Shown: positions 34,729 through 43,814, counted from the stretch's first letter. The stretch: DNA of 64,000 nt from Polyangiaceae bacterium (GCA_025936045.1 JAICUB010000027.1:29482-93481), one strand, 5' to 3'. Notes: generated by a model not told the origin, from the letters alone. Made by a program: numbers and translations.

Positions 34729-36090
34729 TCAACCGCAGACGAGCAGATCGGCGCCGATGTTCGTGCACCGCCACGGAGAGCAGCAGGGCGTCATCGAACA
34801 GCCGTAGCCCTGAGGGCTGCAGGCCATCGCGCCGCCGTCGGGAGGCTCCGTCGGCATGCTCACGGGGCCGTAATGGATGAGGACGCCGTTTTCGCCTCCC
34901 GCCCAGATGTCGGTGGAGCCGATACCCCAGATCGCGAACAGGGAATCGGTGACGCCGCTCTCGACCGGCGTGAAGCCCGCGCTGCCGCCGTGCAGGATGC
35001 GGCCACCGTCGCCGACGAGCCAGACGTCGTTCGGACCCGCGACCCAGAGACCGTTGGTGGCCTGACCGGAGGCGTCCGCCTGGTCCTTCCAGCTCGTCCC
35101 GTCGAAGTGGACGACGTGCCGCGGGCTCACCGCCCAGACGTCGTTCGGGCCCGAGCCCTGGATGCCGAAAAAGTTGGTGCTCCCCGTGTACGCCTGCGTC
35201 CACGCGCTGCCGTCGAAATGCAGAATGCCGTCGCCGTCCGAAGCCCAGACGTCGTTCGCGGCGCTGCCCCAGATCGCCGTGGCGCCCGTGAGATCCGGCG
35301 AGCGGTATTTGGAATCCGACGCGAAGAGCGACCCGTTCCACAGCCGAAGCGGCTCCGCCGTGGAGTTCGCTCCGACCCAGACCGCGTCGGGCGCGCTTGC
35401 CCACACGGCTCGATAGCTCAGGCTGCTGCCGCCGCTCTCGTCGTCGAGCACGCTGAGACTCGAGCCGTCGAGCTCGTAAAACTGCTCGCCTTCGCCGACG
35501 AAGAAGAGGCTCGAGCCGCCGTCCACGCCCCAGATGTCCGTGAAGCCCGGCGTCGCCATGCCGTAATAGAACTCCCACTGCGTGCCGTCCCAGTGGTGGA
35601 GTTGCCCCGCCCCGCCGAGGATGTCGCCGCCGCCGGCGACGGCCCAAATGTCGTTCGAGCGGGCGCCCCAGATCCCCTGGATGTCGTAGCTCGCGAGGAG
35701 TGAAGTATCGACGGTCCAGCCGTAGAGCTGACCGCTACCCGCGCTGCCGCCGGTGCCGCTGCCGCCTGAGCCCGGCGAGGTGCCACCCGTTGCCTTGCCG
35801 GCGCTCCCGCCGGAGCCCGAGGTGCTGCCGCCGGAGCCCGAGGTGCTGCCGCCGGAGCCCGAGGTGCTGCCGCCGGTGCCGCTGCCACCGCTGCCGCCTG
35901 CACTAGCCGGGTTGTCGATGCAGGTGCCTCGTTCGCAAATGCGACCTACATGACAATCCGTATCTTTGGCGCAGCCGCTCGCGTCGTCGTCGCCGCTCTT
36001 CGTCGAACATGCGAGCGGGAGCGCACACGCCGCGACCGCCGCCGCGAGCAAGCGAGCCCATACTTGTCTACCTCGGTACCCAGTGTGCAT
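34729..36090 (-). CDS. Beta-propeller-like lipoprotein
   Basis: The ATG at 36090 gives a lipoprotein signal ending LPLAC; an in-frame start at 36189 would add 33 unlike residues. After a Cys-containing segment (CAKDTDCHVGRICERGTC) and a Gly/Ser linker comes a series of repeats of the form IWGxxxNDVWAVGxxGxxLHWDG, probably a 7-bladed propeller found in many myxobacterial surface proteins. The C-terminus has a small Cys cluster (CSMTPCCSPWRC). The linker DNA contains three perfect 21-bp repeats. Ligand unknown. The 155 bp between this gene and the beta-helix gene (34574-34728) show nothing. Confidence 0.87.
   Translation of the reverse strand: MHTGYRGRQVWARLLAAAVAACALPLACSTKSGDDDASGCAKDTDCHVGRICERGTCIDNPASAGGSGGSGTGGSTSGSGGSTSGSGGSTSGSGGSAGKATGGTSPGSGGSGTGGSAGSGQLYGWTVDTSLLASYDIQGIWGARSNDIWAVAGGGDILGGAGQLHHWDGTQWEFYYGMATPGFTDIWGVDGGSSLFFVGEGEQFYELDGSSLSVLDDESGGSSLSYRAVWASAPDAVWVGANSTAEPLRLWNGSLFASDSKYRSPDLTGATAIWGSAANDVWASDGDGILHFDGSAWTQAYTGSTNFFGIQGSGPNDVWAVSPRHVVHFDGTSWKDQADASGQATNGLWVAGPNDVWLVGDGGRILHGGSAGFTPVESGVTDSLFAIWGIGSTDIWAGGENGVLIHYGPVSMPTEPPDGGAMACSPQGYGCSMTPCCSPWRCTNIGADLLVCG
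35807..35869. repeat. Three perfect tandem 21-bp repeats in a linker-coding region
   Basis: Unit CCGCCGGAGCCCGAGGTGCT plus G occurs three times in a row with no mismatch, encoding GGSTSGS units in the propeller lipoprotein. Perfect identity suggests recent slippage and possible length variation between strains. Confidence 0.9.
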
Positions 36091-36189
36091 GGCGACCACC
36101 CGAGACCGAGTGTCGCGCGGAGCCGCCGGGCCGTCAACTCGACGGTCCGCGCGAGTGCCGATGTGGGTCGAGGAAGGCGGAGCGCGCAC

Positions 36190-36708
36190 TCATTCGCGTG
36201 CGTGAAGTCGCACGCTGGGGCGTTCGAACTCGCGAACGTAGCGTGGGGCGTTGCCCTCTCGCCGCACTTCGATGAGCTCGCCGTCGACCACTGCGCTCGT
36301 GAGCTCGAGTACGGCGGCAACGAAGTCGCCGGAGCCTTGTCGGAGCGGAGATTCAGCGGGGACGCGGAGCGGAAGGCGCCAGCCAACGCAGCCTGCCACA
36401 ACCGTGCCCCGCCGGCTGGGCGTCGATGACGCCCCCGTCATGATGGCGCGGGTGCGCAAGCTCAGCGCGGCCTGCTGCGCGGTCTTCTGGGCGAGCCCGT
36501 ACCAGGCGCGCATCACCTCTCCGCGCAATTTCGCTGCGTCGACGACCGCACGGCCGGAATCGACGGCCGCTTCGAGCGAATGCAACGCGGCAAAACGCTC
36601 GCTCGGCTGACCCCCCTCGATGAAGTGTTGAACGTTGTCGCGCAGAACCGCATATCCGCTCCAGTCGCAGACGCGAGACGCTCCGCGGATTGAAAGCAGC
36701 AGTCGCAT
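36190..36708 (-). CDS. Hypothetical protein (172 aa)
   Basis: An AAAGGAG site six bases upstream makes the ATG at 36708 convincing; an earlier codon at 36732 has none. The N-terminus (MRLLLSIRGASRVCDWSG) has no true signal peptide. The body is helical and basic with no recognised motif. It ends 99 bp after the propeller lipoprotein start, same strand, so the two could be co-transcribed. It is divergent from the small Cys-rich lipoprotein, across a region with two perfect palindromes. Function unknown. Confidence 0.7.
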   Translation of the reverse strand: MRLLLSIRGASRVCDWSGYAVLRDNVQHFIEGGQPSERFAALHSLEAAVDSGRAVVDAAKLRGEVMRAWYGLAQKTAQQAALSLRTRAIMTGASSTPSRRGTVVAGCVGWRLPLRVPAESPLRQGSGDFVAAVLELTSAVVDGELIEVRREGNAPRYVREFERPSVRLHARE

Positions 36709-36728
36709 GGAAAACTCCTTTGATCGAA

Positions 36729-36772
36729 ACACTCGAGTGTGCCACCAAATAGTTGAAAGTCAAACTAGTTTG
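36729..36772. promoter_or_regulatory. Two perfect 12-bp palindromes in a divergent promoter region
   Basis: ACACTCGAGTGT (36729-36740) and CAAACTAGTTTG (36761-36772) are perfect palindromes 20 bp apart. The second has a gapped partner (CCAAATAGTTGA) beside it. The stretch is AT-richer than its surroundings, as expected for a promoter with operators. Regulator not identified. Confidence 0.5.
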
Positions 36773-36832
36773 GCGGGGACGGCGAGCGGCTCCAGCGCGG
36801 AGCGCGCCTCGCGCACGTGCTATGCAAGAGGA

Positions 36833-37129
36833 ATGTCGAAAACGGAAGACAGGACGAGGGGCCCGGCCCCGTCCCGCGCTCACCTTCACGCGTCAGCGCG
36901 GCGGCGGAAATCCGCGTTCGTCGCGCTCTTCGCGCTCATGCTGCTCGGCTTGGGTGCGGCGCGCTGTACGACGGGCGCCCGCGGCCAATACTGCACGAAT
37001 GATGCTCAGTGTCCGGACGCTGAGCGCGGGCGCGCCTACTGCTTCGAATCTCATTGTGTGGAGTGCATGACCAATCCTGCCTGTGGTGCCCATCATCGGT
37101 GCGCGGCCGGCGAATGCGTCGAAATCTAA
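36833..37129 (+). CDS. Small Cys-rich lipoprotein (98 aa)
   Basis: AGAGGA lies directly upstream of the ATG. A basic N-terminus and hydrophobic helix (FVALFALMLLGLGAARC) end in a lipobox. The mature ~60 residues carry nine Cys in paired spacing (CTNDAQCPDAE, CFESHCVECMTNPACG, CAAGECVEI), a disulfide-rich module like the units of the Cys-rich lipoprotein at 11.2-13.9 kb. Divergent from the 172-residue hypothetical gene. Surface-exposed; role unknown. Confidence 0.75.
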   Translation: MSKTEDRTRGPAPSRAHLHASARRRKSAFVALFALMLLGLGAARCTTGARGQYCTNDAQCPDAERGRAYCFESHCVECMTNPACGAHHRCAAGECVEI

Positions 37130-37188
37130 GCGCCGCCGCCCTTCACCCGAGCGCAGCATGAGCTGAAATTCGTTCCGTTCGGAACGCG

Positions 37189-39456
37189 TCACTGGGTCCC
37201 CGAATCGGCTGGGCCGTGAGTTGCGACGAGCCGGGCGAGGAGCCTGCGTACGTCCCGGTAGTCGTTCATGCGAAAGCGCGCGTGGGAGAACGGAGCGCCC
37301 ACTCGAATCGAGATTGCGTCGGGGGGCAGCGCCCGAAAGAGGTCTTCGTCGGTCTCGTCGTCGCCGACCGCCAACACGAAATCGGGGGAGAGCTCGCTCG
37401 CGACGAGCAGCGCCGCAGCGCCCTTGTTCACTCCAGAGTTGCGAACCTCGACGACCTTCTTGCCCTCGAGGACCTGCACGTCGAGGTTCGCCGTGTATTG
37501 CGTCAGCTCGTCGATGAGCTCTTTGGCGCGTTGAGCGCCGAGCTCGGGATCACAACGGCGGTAGTGCCACGCCAGCGAGAACTCTTTTTCCTCGAAGAGC
37601 GAGCCCGCGACTTGCGCCACGTAGACCCGCAGAATGGGGGCGATTCGCTCCTTCCAATCGGACGCAAGCGACTTGAGCAGGCGCCAATCTGCGCCCTCAC
37701 GCCTGACCCATGCGCCGTGCTCGGCGATCATGCCGATGTGAATCGAGCGGAACCAATCGGAGAGGGTGGCCCGATCGCGCCCGCTCACGAGGAATATGCC
37801 GCCCGGCGTGCGTCGCCGCACTGCAGCGAGCAACCCCACCAACTCGGCGTCGGGGGCCGCGAGTTGGGGCTGTGGCGCGAAGGGAACCAGCGTGCCGTCG
37901 TAGTCGAGGAGGATCAGCGAGCAGCGCGCGGCGGCGTAGCGCTCTGCGATTTCGGTCTCCATCTGAGCGCTGAGGTGGCGTGTCGCGAGCTGCCCCTGCT
38001 GAGCTTTCACCCGAGCGAGCGTCGTGAGGAAGTGCTCGGCCCAGCGGCGGGCGTCATAGGCTTTCAAGCGCTCTTGCATGGGACGATTGCGGGCCACCTG
38101 TTCTTCTGCGGGCATGCCGAGGGCCTGCTGCAGCGCGTCGGCAATTTCACTCGCATGGTTCGGATTCACGATCAGCGCCTCACCGAGCTCACGGGCCGCG
38201 CCGGCCATTTCGCTCAGAATCAGCACGCCCGTGGAGTCGGACTTGGAAGCGAGATATTCCTTGGCCACGAGGTTCATGCCGTCGCGCAGCGGCGTGATCA
38301 GCGCTACCGGCGCGAGGGCGTACAGCGCGACGAGCGAGTTGAAGTCGAGCGAGCGGTACTGGTAGAGGATCGGCACCCATTCCGTCGAGCCGAAACGTCC
38401 GTTGATGCGTCCGACCCACTCGTCGAGCTCCCTCTTCATGCGACGGTACTGCCGCACCTCCGTGCGGGAGGGCACTACGGTGAGCGCGAATACGACTCGC
38501 TCGTGCCATTCGGGATAGCGCAACAGAAACTCTTCGAAACCCTGTAAGCGTTTGAGCGTGCCTTTGGTGTAATCGAGTCGGTCCACGGAAAAGATGAGCT
38601 GCTTGCCCTGTATCCCGGCCGAGAGCTCTGCGCGCCGGCGCAGGACGGACGGGTCGTTCGCCGCCGCCATGAAGTGATCGAAGTCGATACCGATCGGAAA
38701 GGTGTCGGCGCGCCGCACCTGATCGCCCAGCGCAATCTGTCCGAGCTTGTGATCCCAGCCGAGCACGCGGAACACGGAATGCAGGAAATGCTGCGTGTAC
38801 TCATGGGTGTGGAAGCCCACGAGGTCGGCCCCCAAAACGCCGGCTAAGAGCTCGCGCTTCCACGGCCCCGGCAGCAGGCGAATGAGCTCGTGCGAAGGGA
38901 AGGGGATGTGGAGAAAGAATCCGATCGCGGCGTCGGATCTCGCCGCGCGCAGCTGCGCCGGCAGCAACATGAGCTGGTAGTCGTGAATCCAGATCGTGTC
39001 GCCCGGTCGGAAGACCTCGAGGACGGCGTCGCGAAACAGCGCGTTGACGCGCACGTACGCCGCCCACTGCTGCGGATCGTATTCGACGTAGGAAGGAAAG
39101 TAATGAAAGAGAGGCCAGAGCGTGGCGTTCGAAAAGCCCTGATAAAAATCCCGCACGTCCTCTTCCGAGAGAAACACCGGAAAGGAGCCGTACTGCTCGA
39201 GCGCTACGGCGCGCACGTGAACCTGCTCCGCTTCCGGAACCGCGGCGCCGGGCCAGCCTACCCAGATGCATTCGAAGTCGACGTTTTCGGCTCGCTCCTT
39301 GGCCAGGTAGGCGCTGAGGGCGCTCACGAGCCCGCCCGAGCTGGCGGCGAAGCCCCAGCCGTCCTCACGCTGCTGCACGGTGAAGGGCAAGCGATTCGAA
39401 ACGATGACGAGTCGGGCCAGGACAGTTACCTCCTTGACGCGAGGCAGCGGCGCCAC
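37189..39456 (-). CDS. otsAB: Trehalose-6-phosphate synthase/phosphatase fusion
   Basis: One chain makes trehalose from UDP-glucose and glucose-6-phosphate. The GT20 synthase occupies about residues 13-480 (VIVSNRLPF, WGFAASSGGLVSAL, CIWVGWPGA, IWIHDYQLMLLP, and DGMNLVAKEY). The phosphatase follows (LILLDYDGTLVPF with the two catalytic Asp, VSGRDRATL, GDDETDEDLF). Such fusions are common in eukaryotes and known in some bacteria. The GTG at 39456 has no ribosome site, whereas AAGGAGG lies inside codons 8-10 and is ideally spaced for a CTG at 39420 that would give the family-typical start ARLVIVSNRLP. Trehalose serves osmotic and desiccation protection. Stand-alone gene. Confidence 0.95.
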   Translation of the reverse strand: MAPLPRVKEVTVLARLVIVSNRLPFTVQQREDGWGFAASSGGLVSALSAYLAKERAENVDFECIWVGWPGAAVPEAEQVHVRAVALEQYGSFPVFLSEEDVRDFYQGFSNATLWPLFHYFPSYVEYDPQQWAAYVRVNALFRDAVLEVFRPGDTIWIHDYQLMLLPAQLRAARSDAAIGFFLHIPFPSHELIRLLPGPWKRELLAGVLGADLVGFHTHEYTQHFLHSVFRVLGWDHKLGQIALGDQVRRADTFPIGIDFDHFMAAANDPSVLRRRAELSAGIQGKQLIFSVDRLDYTKGTLKRLQGFEEFLLRYPEWHERVVFALTVVPSRTEVRQYRRMKRELDEWVGRINGRFGSTEWVPILYQYRSLDFNSLVALYALAPVALITPLRDGMNLVAKEYLASKSDSTGVLILSEMAGAARELGEALIVNPNHASEIADALQQALGMPAEEQVARNRPMQERLKAYDARRWAEHFLTTLARVKAQQGQLATRHLSAQMETEIAERYAAARCSLILLDYDGTLVPFAPQPQLAAPDAELVGLLAAVRRRTPGGIFLVSGRDRATLSDWFRSIHIGMIAEHGAWVRREGADWRLLKSLASDWKERIAPILRVYVAQVAGSLFEEKEFSLAWHYRRCDPELGAQRAKELIDELTQYTANLDVQVLEGKKVVEVRNSGVNKGAAALLVASELSPDFVLAVGDDETDEDLFRALPPDAISIRVGAPFSHARFRMNDYRDVRRLLARLVATHGPADSGTQ

Positions 39457-39898
39457 CCGTCTTGGACGGCATCCTACGACTCTCGGCGCTTGTCAAACCG
39501 CAGGTGTCGCGGGTTTCCGGACGAAACGGGAGCGCGTTGCCTGATGACGCTGACGCTCTTCAATCGCTCCGGTGGTTCCGTGTGGCTCACGTTTAGGCGG
39601 ATCGCTGGCGGTCGCAAGGGCCGCGAGCGTTCGTCGAGTACGACCTCGGCCACGTGGGGCGGATCGAGGCGATCGAGCGCCGGACTATCCGAGAGTCAAA
39701 ACGACGCTCACGACCGCGGCACAGGCGGCGAGGGACAACGCCACACGTTTCATCTGCTTGGCTCCGGGGTGCCAGACGGCAAATGCGACGTTGAGGCTGT
39801 CCGCATCTTTTCTACTGCTCGAGGGTGGCCGTGGGGCGTAGGCTGCGGTTCACGAGTTCTTCGGCGCTGACAGTCGACCCCAAGACGGAGACGAGACC
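39457..39898. other. Gap between otsAB and cupin gene
   Basis: 442 bp with no long gene in any frame supported by codon pattern. It holds the otsAB promoter side and, on the minus strand, one short candidate gene at 39685-39753 with a plausible ribosome-binding site. A GGAGACGAG site precedes the cupin gene at the right edge. Confidence 0.6.
39685..39753 (-). CDS. Candidate 22-residue membrane peptide
   Basis: ATG at 39753 preceded by GGAG eight bases upstream; the product MKRVALSLAACAAVVSVVLTLG has a basic start and a single hydrophobic stretch, then a stop. It could be a small membrane protein or a decayed signal peptide. Length is too short to judge by codon use; low confidence. Confidence 0.3.
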   Translation of the reverse strand: MKRVALSLAACAAVVSVVLTLG

Positions 39899-40273
39899 AT
39901 GAGCAACCCTGAATCTTCCGAGCACGGAGCGATCTTCGATGTGGCGGCGGTCGAAGCGGAAATGCGGCAAGAGGACGCCTACCAGCGCGACGGACACACG
40001 GCTCGCACGCTCGTTCGCGCAGAGGACCTGAGGCTCGTCCTCATCGTGATGAAAGCAGGCGCGCGGATCGCTGAGCACCAAGCGAGCGATACGGCCGTGA
40101 TTCAGGCCCTGAGTGGGCACGTGCAGCTCAGGCTTACCAGCACGATCGCCGACCTGCCTTCCGGCCGACTCATCGTGCTCGAACGAGGGCTTCGCCACGA
40201 TGTGGAAGCCTTGGCGGAGAGCTCCTTCCTGCTCACGCTCGGGTGGCACGCAAGGCCCCGAGGGCCTTCGTAA
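39899..40273 (+). CDS. Small cupin-domain protein
   Basis: A 124-residue single-domain cupin: about residues 25-115 form the barrel, with the first motif region VMKAGARIAEHQASDTAVIQ (one His instead of the usual two) and the second LIVLERGLRHDVEALAES (His retained). With incomplete metal ligands it may bind a ligand rather than catalyse. GGAGACGAG upstream supports the ATG. Convergent with the dehydrogenase operon. Substrate unknown. Confidence 0.8.
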   Translation: MSNPESSEHGAIFDVAAVEAEMRQEDAYQRDGHTARTLVRAEDLRLVLIVMKAGARIAEHQASDTAVIQALSGHVQLRLTSTIADLPSGRLIVLERGLRHDVEALAESSFLLTLGWHARPRGPS

Positions 40274-40296
40274 GCATTAGGCGTACGCGACCAGCT

Positions 40297-41532
40297 TCAT
40301 AGCATCAGCTGGAGGGGCGATTCGATGAGTTGCCGGGCTGCCGCGAGCCACTCGGCGCCGGCGGCGCCATCGACGACGCGGTGGTCGCACGACAGGGTGA
40401 GCCGCAGGCAGCGCTCGGTCCGTAGCTCATTGTCGCGCAGCGCGGGGACCTCCCGCACGGCGCCGACGGCGACGATCGCTCCCTCCGGCGGGTTAATCAC
40501 GGCGGCGAACTCGTCCACGCCGTACATTCCCAGGTTCGAAATCGAGAACGTTCCTCCGCTCATCTGCTCCGGCTTCAGCTTCTTCTGCCGAGCCTGCGCG
40601 GCGAGCTCGCGCACCTCGCGCGCGATCTCGAGTAAGCCCTTCTTGTCGGCGTCGCGGACCACGGGAGTGACCAAGCCGTCCGGGAGCGCCACCGCCACCG
40701 AAATATCGATGACCTGATGCTGCAGGATCGCGTCGTCCGTGAACGAGGCGTTCACGCTAGGGACGCGCCGGAGCGCGCTTGCGCAAACACGAATCAGCAT
40801 GTCGTTCAGCGATATTTTCTCGTTCTTTTCCGCCAGCAGGGCGTTGAGCTCTTGGCGCGTGCTCAAGAGTGCGTCCACGCGAACGTCCGCGCTCAGATAG
40901 AAGTGCGGCACGTTTTGCTTCGATTCGACGAGCCGCCGCGCGATGGTCCGGCGCATGGAGCTCAACGGCACTGCCACGGGGGCCGGCCTAGCGGTGGACG
41001 CAGACACCTCCGAGCGATCGGCGCGCGCCCCCGCGAGTGGGGCGTTCTCCGTTCCCGAAGGCTGAAGGGCCAAGCGTTCCATGTCACGTTGAACGATCCG
41101 CCCCCCAGGCCCGCTGCCCTGAACCGCATGCAAGTCGACACCTCGTTCACGAGCAAGCCGTCGCACGGAGGGTGATGCGGGGACTCGTCCCGTCGGCTGC
41201 TGCGCAGGCTGCTCTGCCTTTTTTGCCGGGGGTGGCGCTTCGCGCGTCGAGTCCGCCGATTGCACGGGCGAAAGCAGGCTCGAAATATCTTCGCCCCGGC
41301 CACCGAAGATCGCGACGGGTGTATCCGGCGCGACGGTCGCTCCCTCCGCTACCAAGATCTTCAGGAGAACGGTGCGATCGAAGGCGCGCCATTCCATGGT
41401 GGCCTTGTCCGTTTCGACTTCGGCGATGAGGTCGTCCACGGCGATGTCATCACCCTCCCTTTTCGCCCAGCGGGTCAGGGTGCCCTCTTCCATCGTGGGC
41501 GAGAGCCTCGGCAGTCCAACCACTTGCGCCAT
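40297..41532 (-). CDS. pdhC: Dihydrolipoamide acyltransferase (E2)
   Basis: One lipoyl domain (residues 1-80, lipoylated Lys43 in ETDKATMEW), a Pro/Ala linker, a peripheral subunit-binding domain (about 117-152, SPSVRRLARERGVDLHAV) and the catalytic domain with the HRVVDG active-site His384. Length 411 fits a one-lipoyl E2. It transfers the acyl group from E1 to CoA. Last gene of an E1alpha-E1beta-E2 operon; no lipoamide dehydrogenase (E3) gene is adjacent, so it must come from elsewhere. Pyruvate is the likely substrate, but branched-chain 2-oxoacids cannot be excluded by sequence reading. Confidence 0.93.
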   Translation of the reverse strand: MAQVVGLPRLSPTMEEGTLTRWAKREGDDIAVDDLIAEVETDKATMEWRAFDRTVLLKILVAEGATVAPDTPVAIFGGRGEDISSLLSPVQSADSTREAPPPAKKAEQPAQQPTGRVPASPSVRRLARERGVDLHAVQGSGPGGRIVQRDMERLALQPSGTENAPLAGARADRSEVSASTARPAPVAVPLSSMRRTIARRLVESKQNVPHFYLSADVRVDALLSTRQELNALLAEKNEKISLNDMLIRVCASALRRVPSVNASFTDDAILQHQVIDISVAVALPDGLVTPVVRDADKKGLLEIAREVRELAAQARQKKLKPEQMSGGTFSISNLGMYGVDEFAAVINPPEGAIVAVGAVREVPALRDNELRTERCLRLTLSCDHRVVDGAAGAEWLAAARQLIESPLQLML

Positions 41533-41559
41533 CGCGATCCTTCCTTTCCCGCTCGCCGG

Positions 41560-42546
41560 TCAATCCAGATACAAGACCTGCCGCAGCGCTGCCCGCACGC
41601 GCTCGGGGCCGACGATCACTTCATTTTCCAGCTCGAGGGCGTAAGGCATGGGCACATCGAGGTTCGAAGCCCGAAGTATGGGCGCATCCAGGTAGTCGAA
41701 CGCCTCGCGCTGAACGCAATCGACGATCTCGGCGCCTGGTCCGCCGTAGGGCCAGTGCTCGTGCACGACGACGCAGCGGTTCGTCTTCTTGACGCTCGCA
41801 ACGATGGTTGCCGTATCGAGCGGCCGCAAGCTGCGGGCGTCGATGAGCTCCAGCGAGATCCCCTCGCGCTCGAGTTCGTCCGCGAGCTTGGTGAGCATCG
41901 GCATGGGACGACCGAAGCTGACGACCGTCACGTGGTGTCCCTCACGCACCAACTTCGCCGACCCGAACGGAATGAGCTCGTCCGCTTCGGGCTCAGGCAC
42001 GTCGCCCTGCAAGCCGTACAACGTTTCACCTTCGAGAAATACGACTGGGCTGTCGTCGCGGATCGCGGTCTTGAGCAGCCCCTTGGCGTCGCGCGGCGTC
42101 GACGGATACACGACGCGGAGCCCGGGCACGTTGCAGTAGAACGGCTCGACCGCGTGACTATGTTGCGCGGCGACCTGGCGTGCCGAGGCGTTGGGGCCGC
42201 GGAAGACGACCGGGACGCGGAGCTGGCCGGCGCTCATCTGGTGCATCTTCGCTGCGTTGTTCACGATCTGGTCGAAAGCGACGAGCGAGAAGTTCCAGGT
42301 CATGAATTCCACGATCGGGCGCAGACCGACCATCGCCGCGCCGACGGCGAGGCCCGCGAAGCCTGCCTCGGCGATCGGGGCGTCGACGACTCGGCGTTCC
42401 CCGAACCGCTCGAGCAGGCCCTGGGTCACTTTGTAGGCACCCTGGTAGTACCCGACCTCTTCGCCGATCACGAAGACGCGATCGTCGCGCTCCATCTCCT
42501 CGCTCATCGCTTCTCGCAGGGCGTCCCGATATCTAAGCTGCCGCAT
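41560..42546 (-). CDS. pdhB: 2-oxoacid dehydrogenase E1 beta subunit
   Basis: The N-terminus (YRDALREAMSEEMERDDRVF, IGEEVGYYQGAYKVT) and blocks EAGFAGLAVGAAM, KMHQMSAGQL and the C-terminal transketolase domain (ISLELIDARSLRPLD) identify the E1 beta chain, 328 residues as usual. It pairs with the alpha chain to bind thiamine diphosphate and decarboxylate the 2-oxoacid. Six bases follow the alpha gene and 27 precede E2, so the three are one operon. Confidence 0.95.
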   Translation of the reverse strand: MRQLRYRDALREAMSEEMERDDRVFVIGEEVGYYQGAYKVTQGLLERFGERRVVDAPIAEAGFAGLAVGAAMVGLRPIVEFMTWNFSLVAFDQIVNNAAKMHQMSAGQLRVPVVFRGPNASARQVAAQHSHAVEPFYCNVPGLRVVYPSTPRDAKGLLKTAIRDDSPVVFLEGETLYGLQGDVPEPEADELIPFGSAKLVREGHHVTVVSFGRPMPMLTKLADELEREGISLELIDARSLRPLDTATIVASVKKTNRCVVVHEHWPYGGPGAEIVDCVQREAFDYLDAPILRASNLDVPMPYALELENEVIVGPERVRAALRQVLYLD

Positions 42547-42552
42547 GTTCCC

Positions 42553-43527
42553 TCAATGCCCGCTGCTGCCGGCGTACACGAATGCGTCGAGGCTCGAACG
42601 GCTCGCCGGCGCGCTCTCCTCGGCAAACCGCACGGCGTCCATCACTTCGGTCTCCACCTCCTGTTCGAGCGCCGAGAGCAGCTCCTCTGCGACGCCCGAA
42701 GTGAGGAGTTGCTTGCGCGCGAGCGCACACGGATCGGCGGTGCGCTTGAAATCTTCGAGCTCCTCGGCGGTGCGGTACTTTCCGGGATCCGACATGGAAT
42801 GTCCGCGAAAGCGATAGGTGAGCACCTCGACGAGGGTGGGTCCGCCGCCGTCGCGCGCTCGTTCGACGGCGGCCCGCATGCGGTCCCGCACAGTCAGCAC
42901 GTCGTGCCCGTCGAAGCGGTCGCTCGCCAGGCCGTAGCCGGCCGCCTTCAGCGTCAGGTCGGCGAGCGGCGTGGTGCGATTGAGCGGCGTCCCCATCGAG
43001 TAGCGGTTGTTTTCGCAGACGAAGACGACGGGGAGCTTCCAGAGTCCAGCGAGCGAGAGGCCCTCGTGAAAGCCGCCGATGTTCGTCGCGCCGTCGCCGA
43101 GAAAGCACAGCGTGACGTCTCGCTCCTGCATGTAACGCGCCCGAAAGGCGACGCCCGCCGCGAGCGGCAGCTGCCCGCCGACGATTGCGTGTCCGCCGAG
43201 AACGCGATGCTCGGCATCGAAGAGGTGCATCGAACCGCCGAGGCCACGCACGAGGCCCGTGTCTTTGCCGAAGAGCTCCGACATCACCGACCGGGCGGAT
43301 GAGCCGCGCGCCAAGGCAACGCCGTGATCGCGGTAGCTCGTGATGACGTAGTCGGTCTTTTCGATGGCCGCCTCCGCGCCTACCGCTACGGCTTCCTGGC
43401 CGATGTACAGGTGGAGAAAGCCGCCGATCTTTCCGAGGGAGTACGCGCGCGCGGCTTCTTCCTCGAACCGGCGAATGAGATACATCGTCCGGTACATCGG
43501 CTGTAGCTCGTGCTGTGAGTTACCCAT
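42553..43527 (-). CDS. pdhA: 2-oxoacid dehydrogenase E1 alpha subunit
   Basis: The thiamine-diphosphate motif GDGATNIGGFHEGLSLAG followed by VVFVCENNRYSMG is intact, as are the phosphorylation-loop type block YRFRGHSMSDPGKYRT and the N-terminal RRFEEEAARAYSLGKIGGF. The ATG at 43527 has GGAG five bases upstream; an in-frame GTG at 43542 has none. First gene of the operon, so the promoter should lie in the 43528-43814 interval, which shows no other gene. Confidence 0.95.
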   Translation of the reverse strand: MGNSQHELQPMYRTMYLIRRFEEEAARAYSLGKIGGFLHLYIGQEAVAVGAEAAIEKTDYVITSYRDHGVALARGSSARSVMSELFGKDTGLVRGLGGSMHLFDAEHRVLGGHAIVGGQLPLAAGVAFRARYMQERDVTLCFLGDGATNIGGFHEGLSLAGLWKLPVVFVCENNRYSMGTPLNRTTPLADLTLKAAGYGLASDRFDGHDVLTVRDRMRAAVERARDGGGPTLVEVLTYRFRGHSMSDPGKYRTAEELEDFKRTADPCALARKQLLTSGVAEELLSALEQEVETEVMDAVRFAEESAPASRSSLDAFVYAGSSGH

Positions 43528-43814
43528 CGCGTCTCCGGTCACGAGTGGGCGCCGAGCCCACCCCTTTCACGTTGTGTAGTCTCTGCGGCGTCCGGGATCC
43601 ACATCGGCTCGCGAGCCGCCGGCACCTCCGCTGATCCGACGAATTCAGCGACGACCGCTACGCAGCCGCGCAGAGGCCCGCCAAGGCTCTTCGGCGAGGG
43701 GCGCGACAGGATAGGTCGATTCCGGCACAATCCTTGCCGCTCTCACGATCGGAGCACGCTCGGCGGCGTGCGAAGGGACGCCCGGAGGTAAATTATTCCA
43801 GCCGGAGCTCCTAG

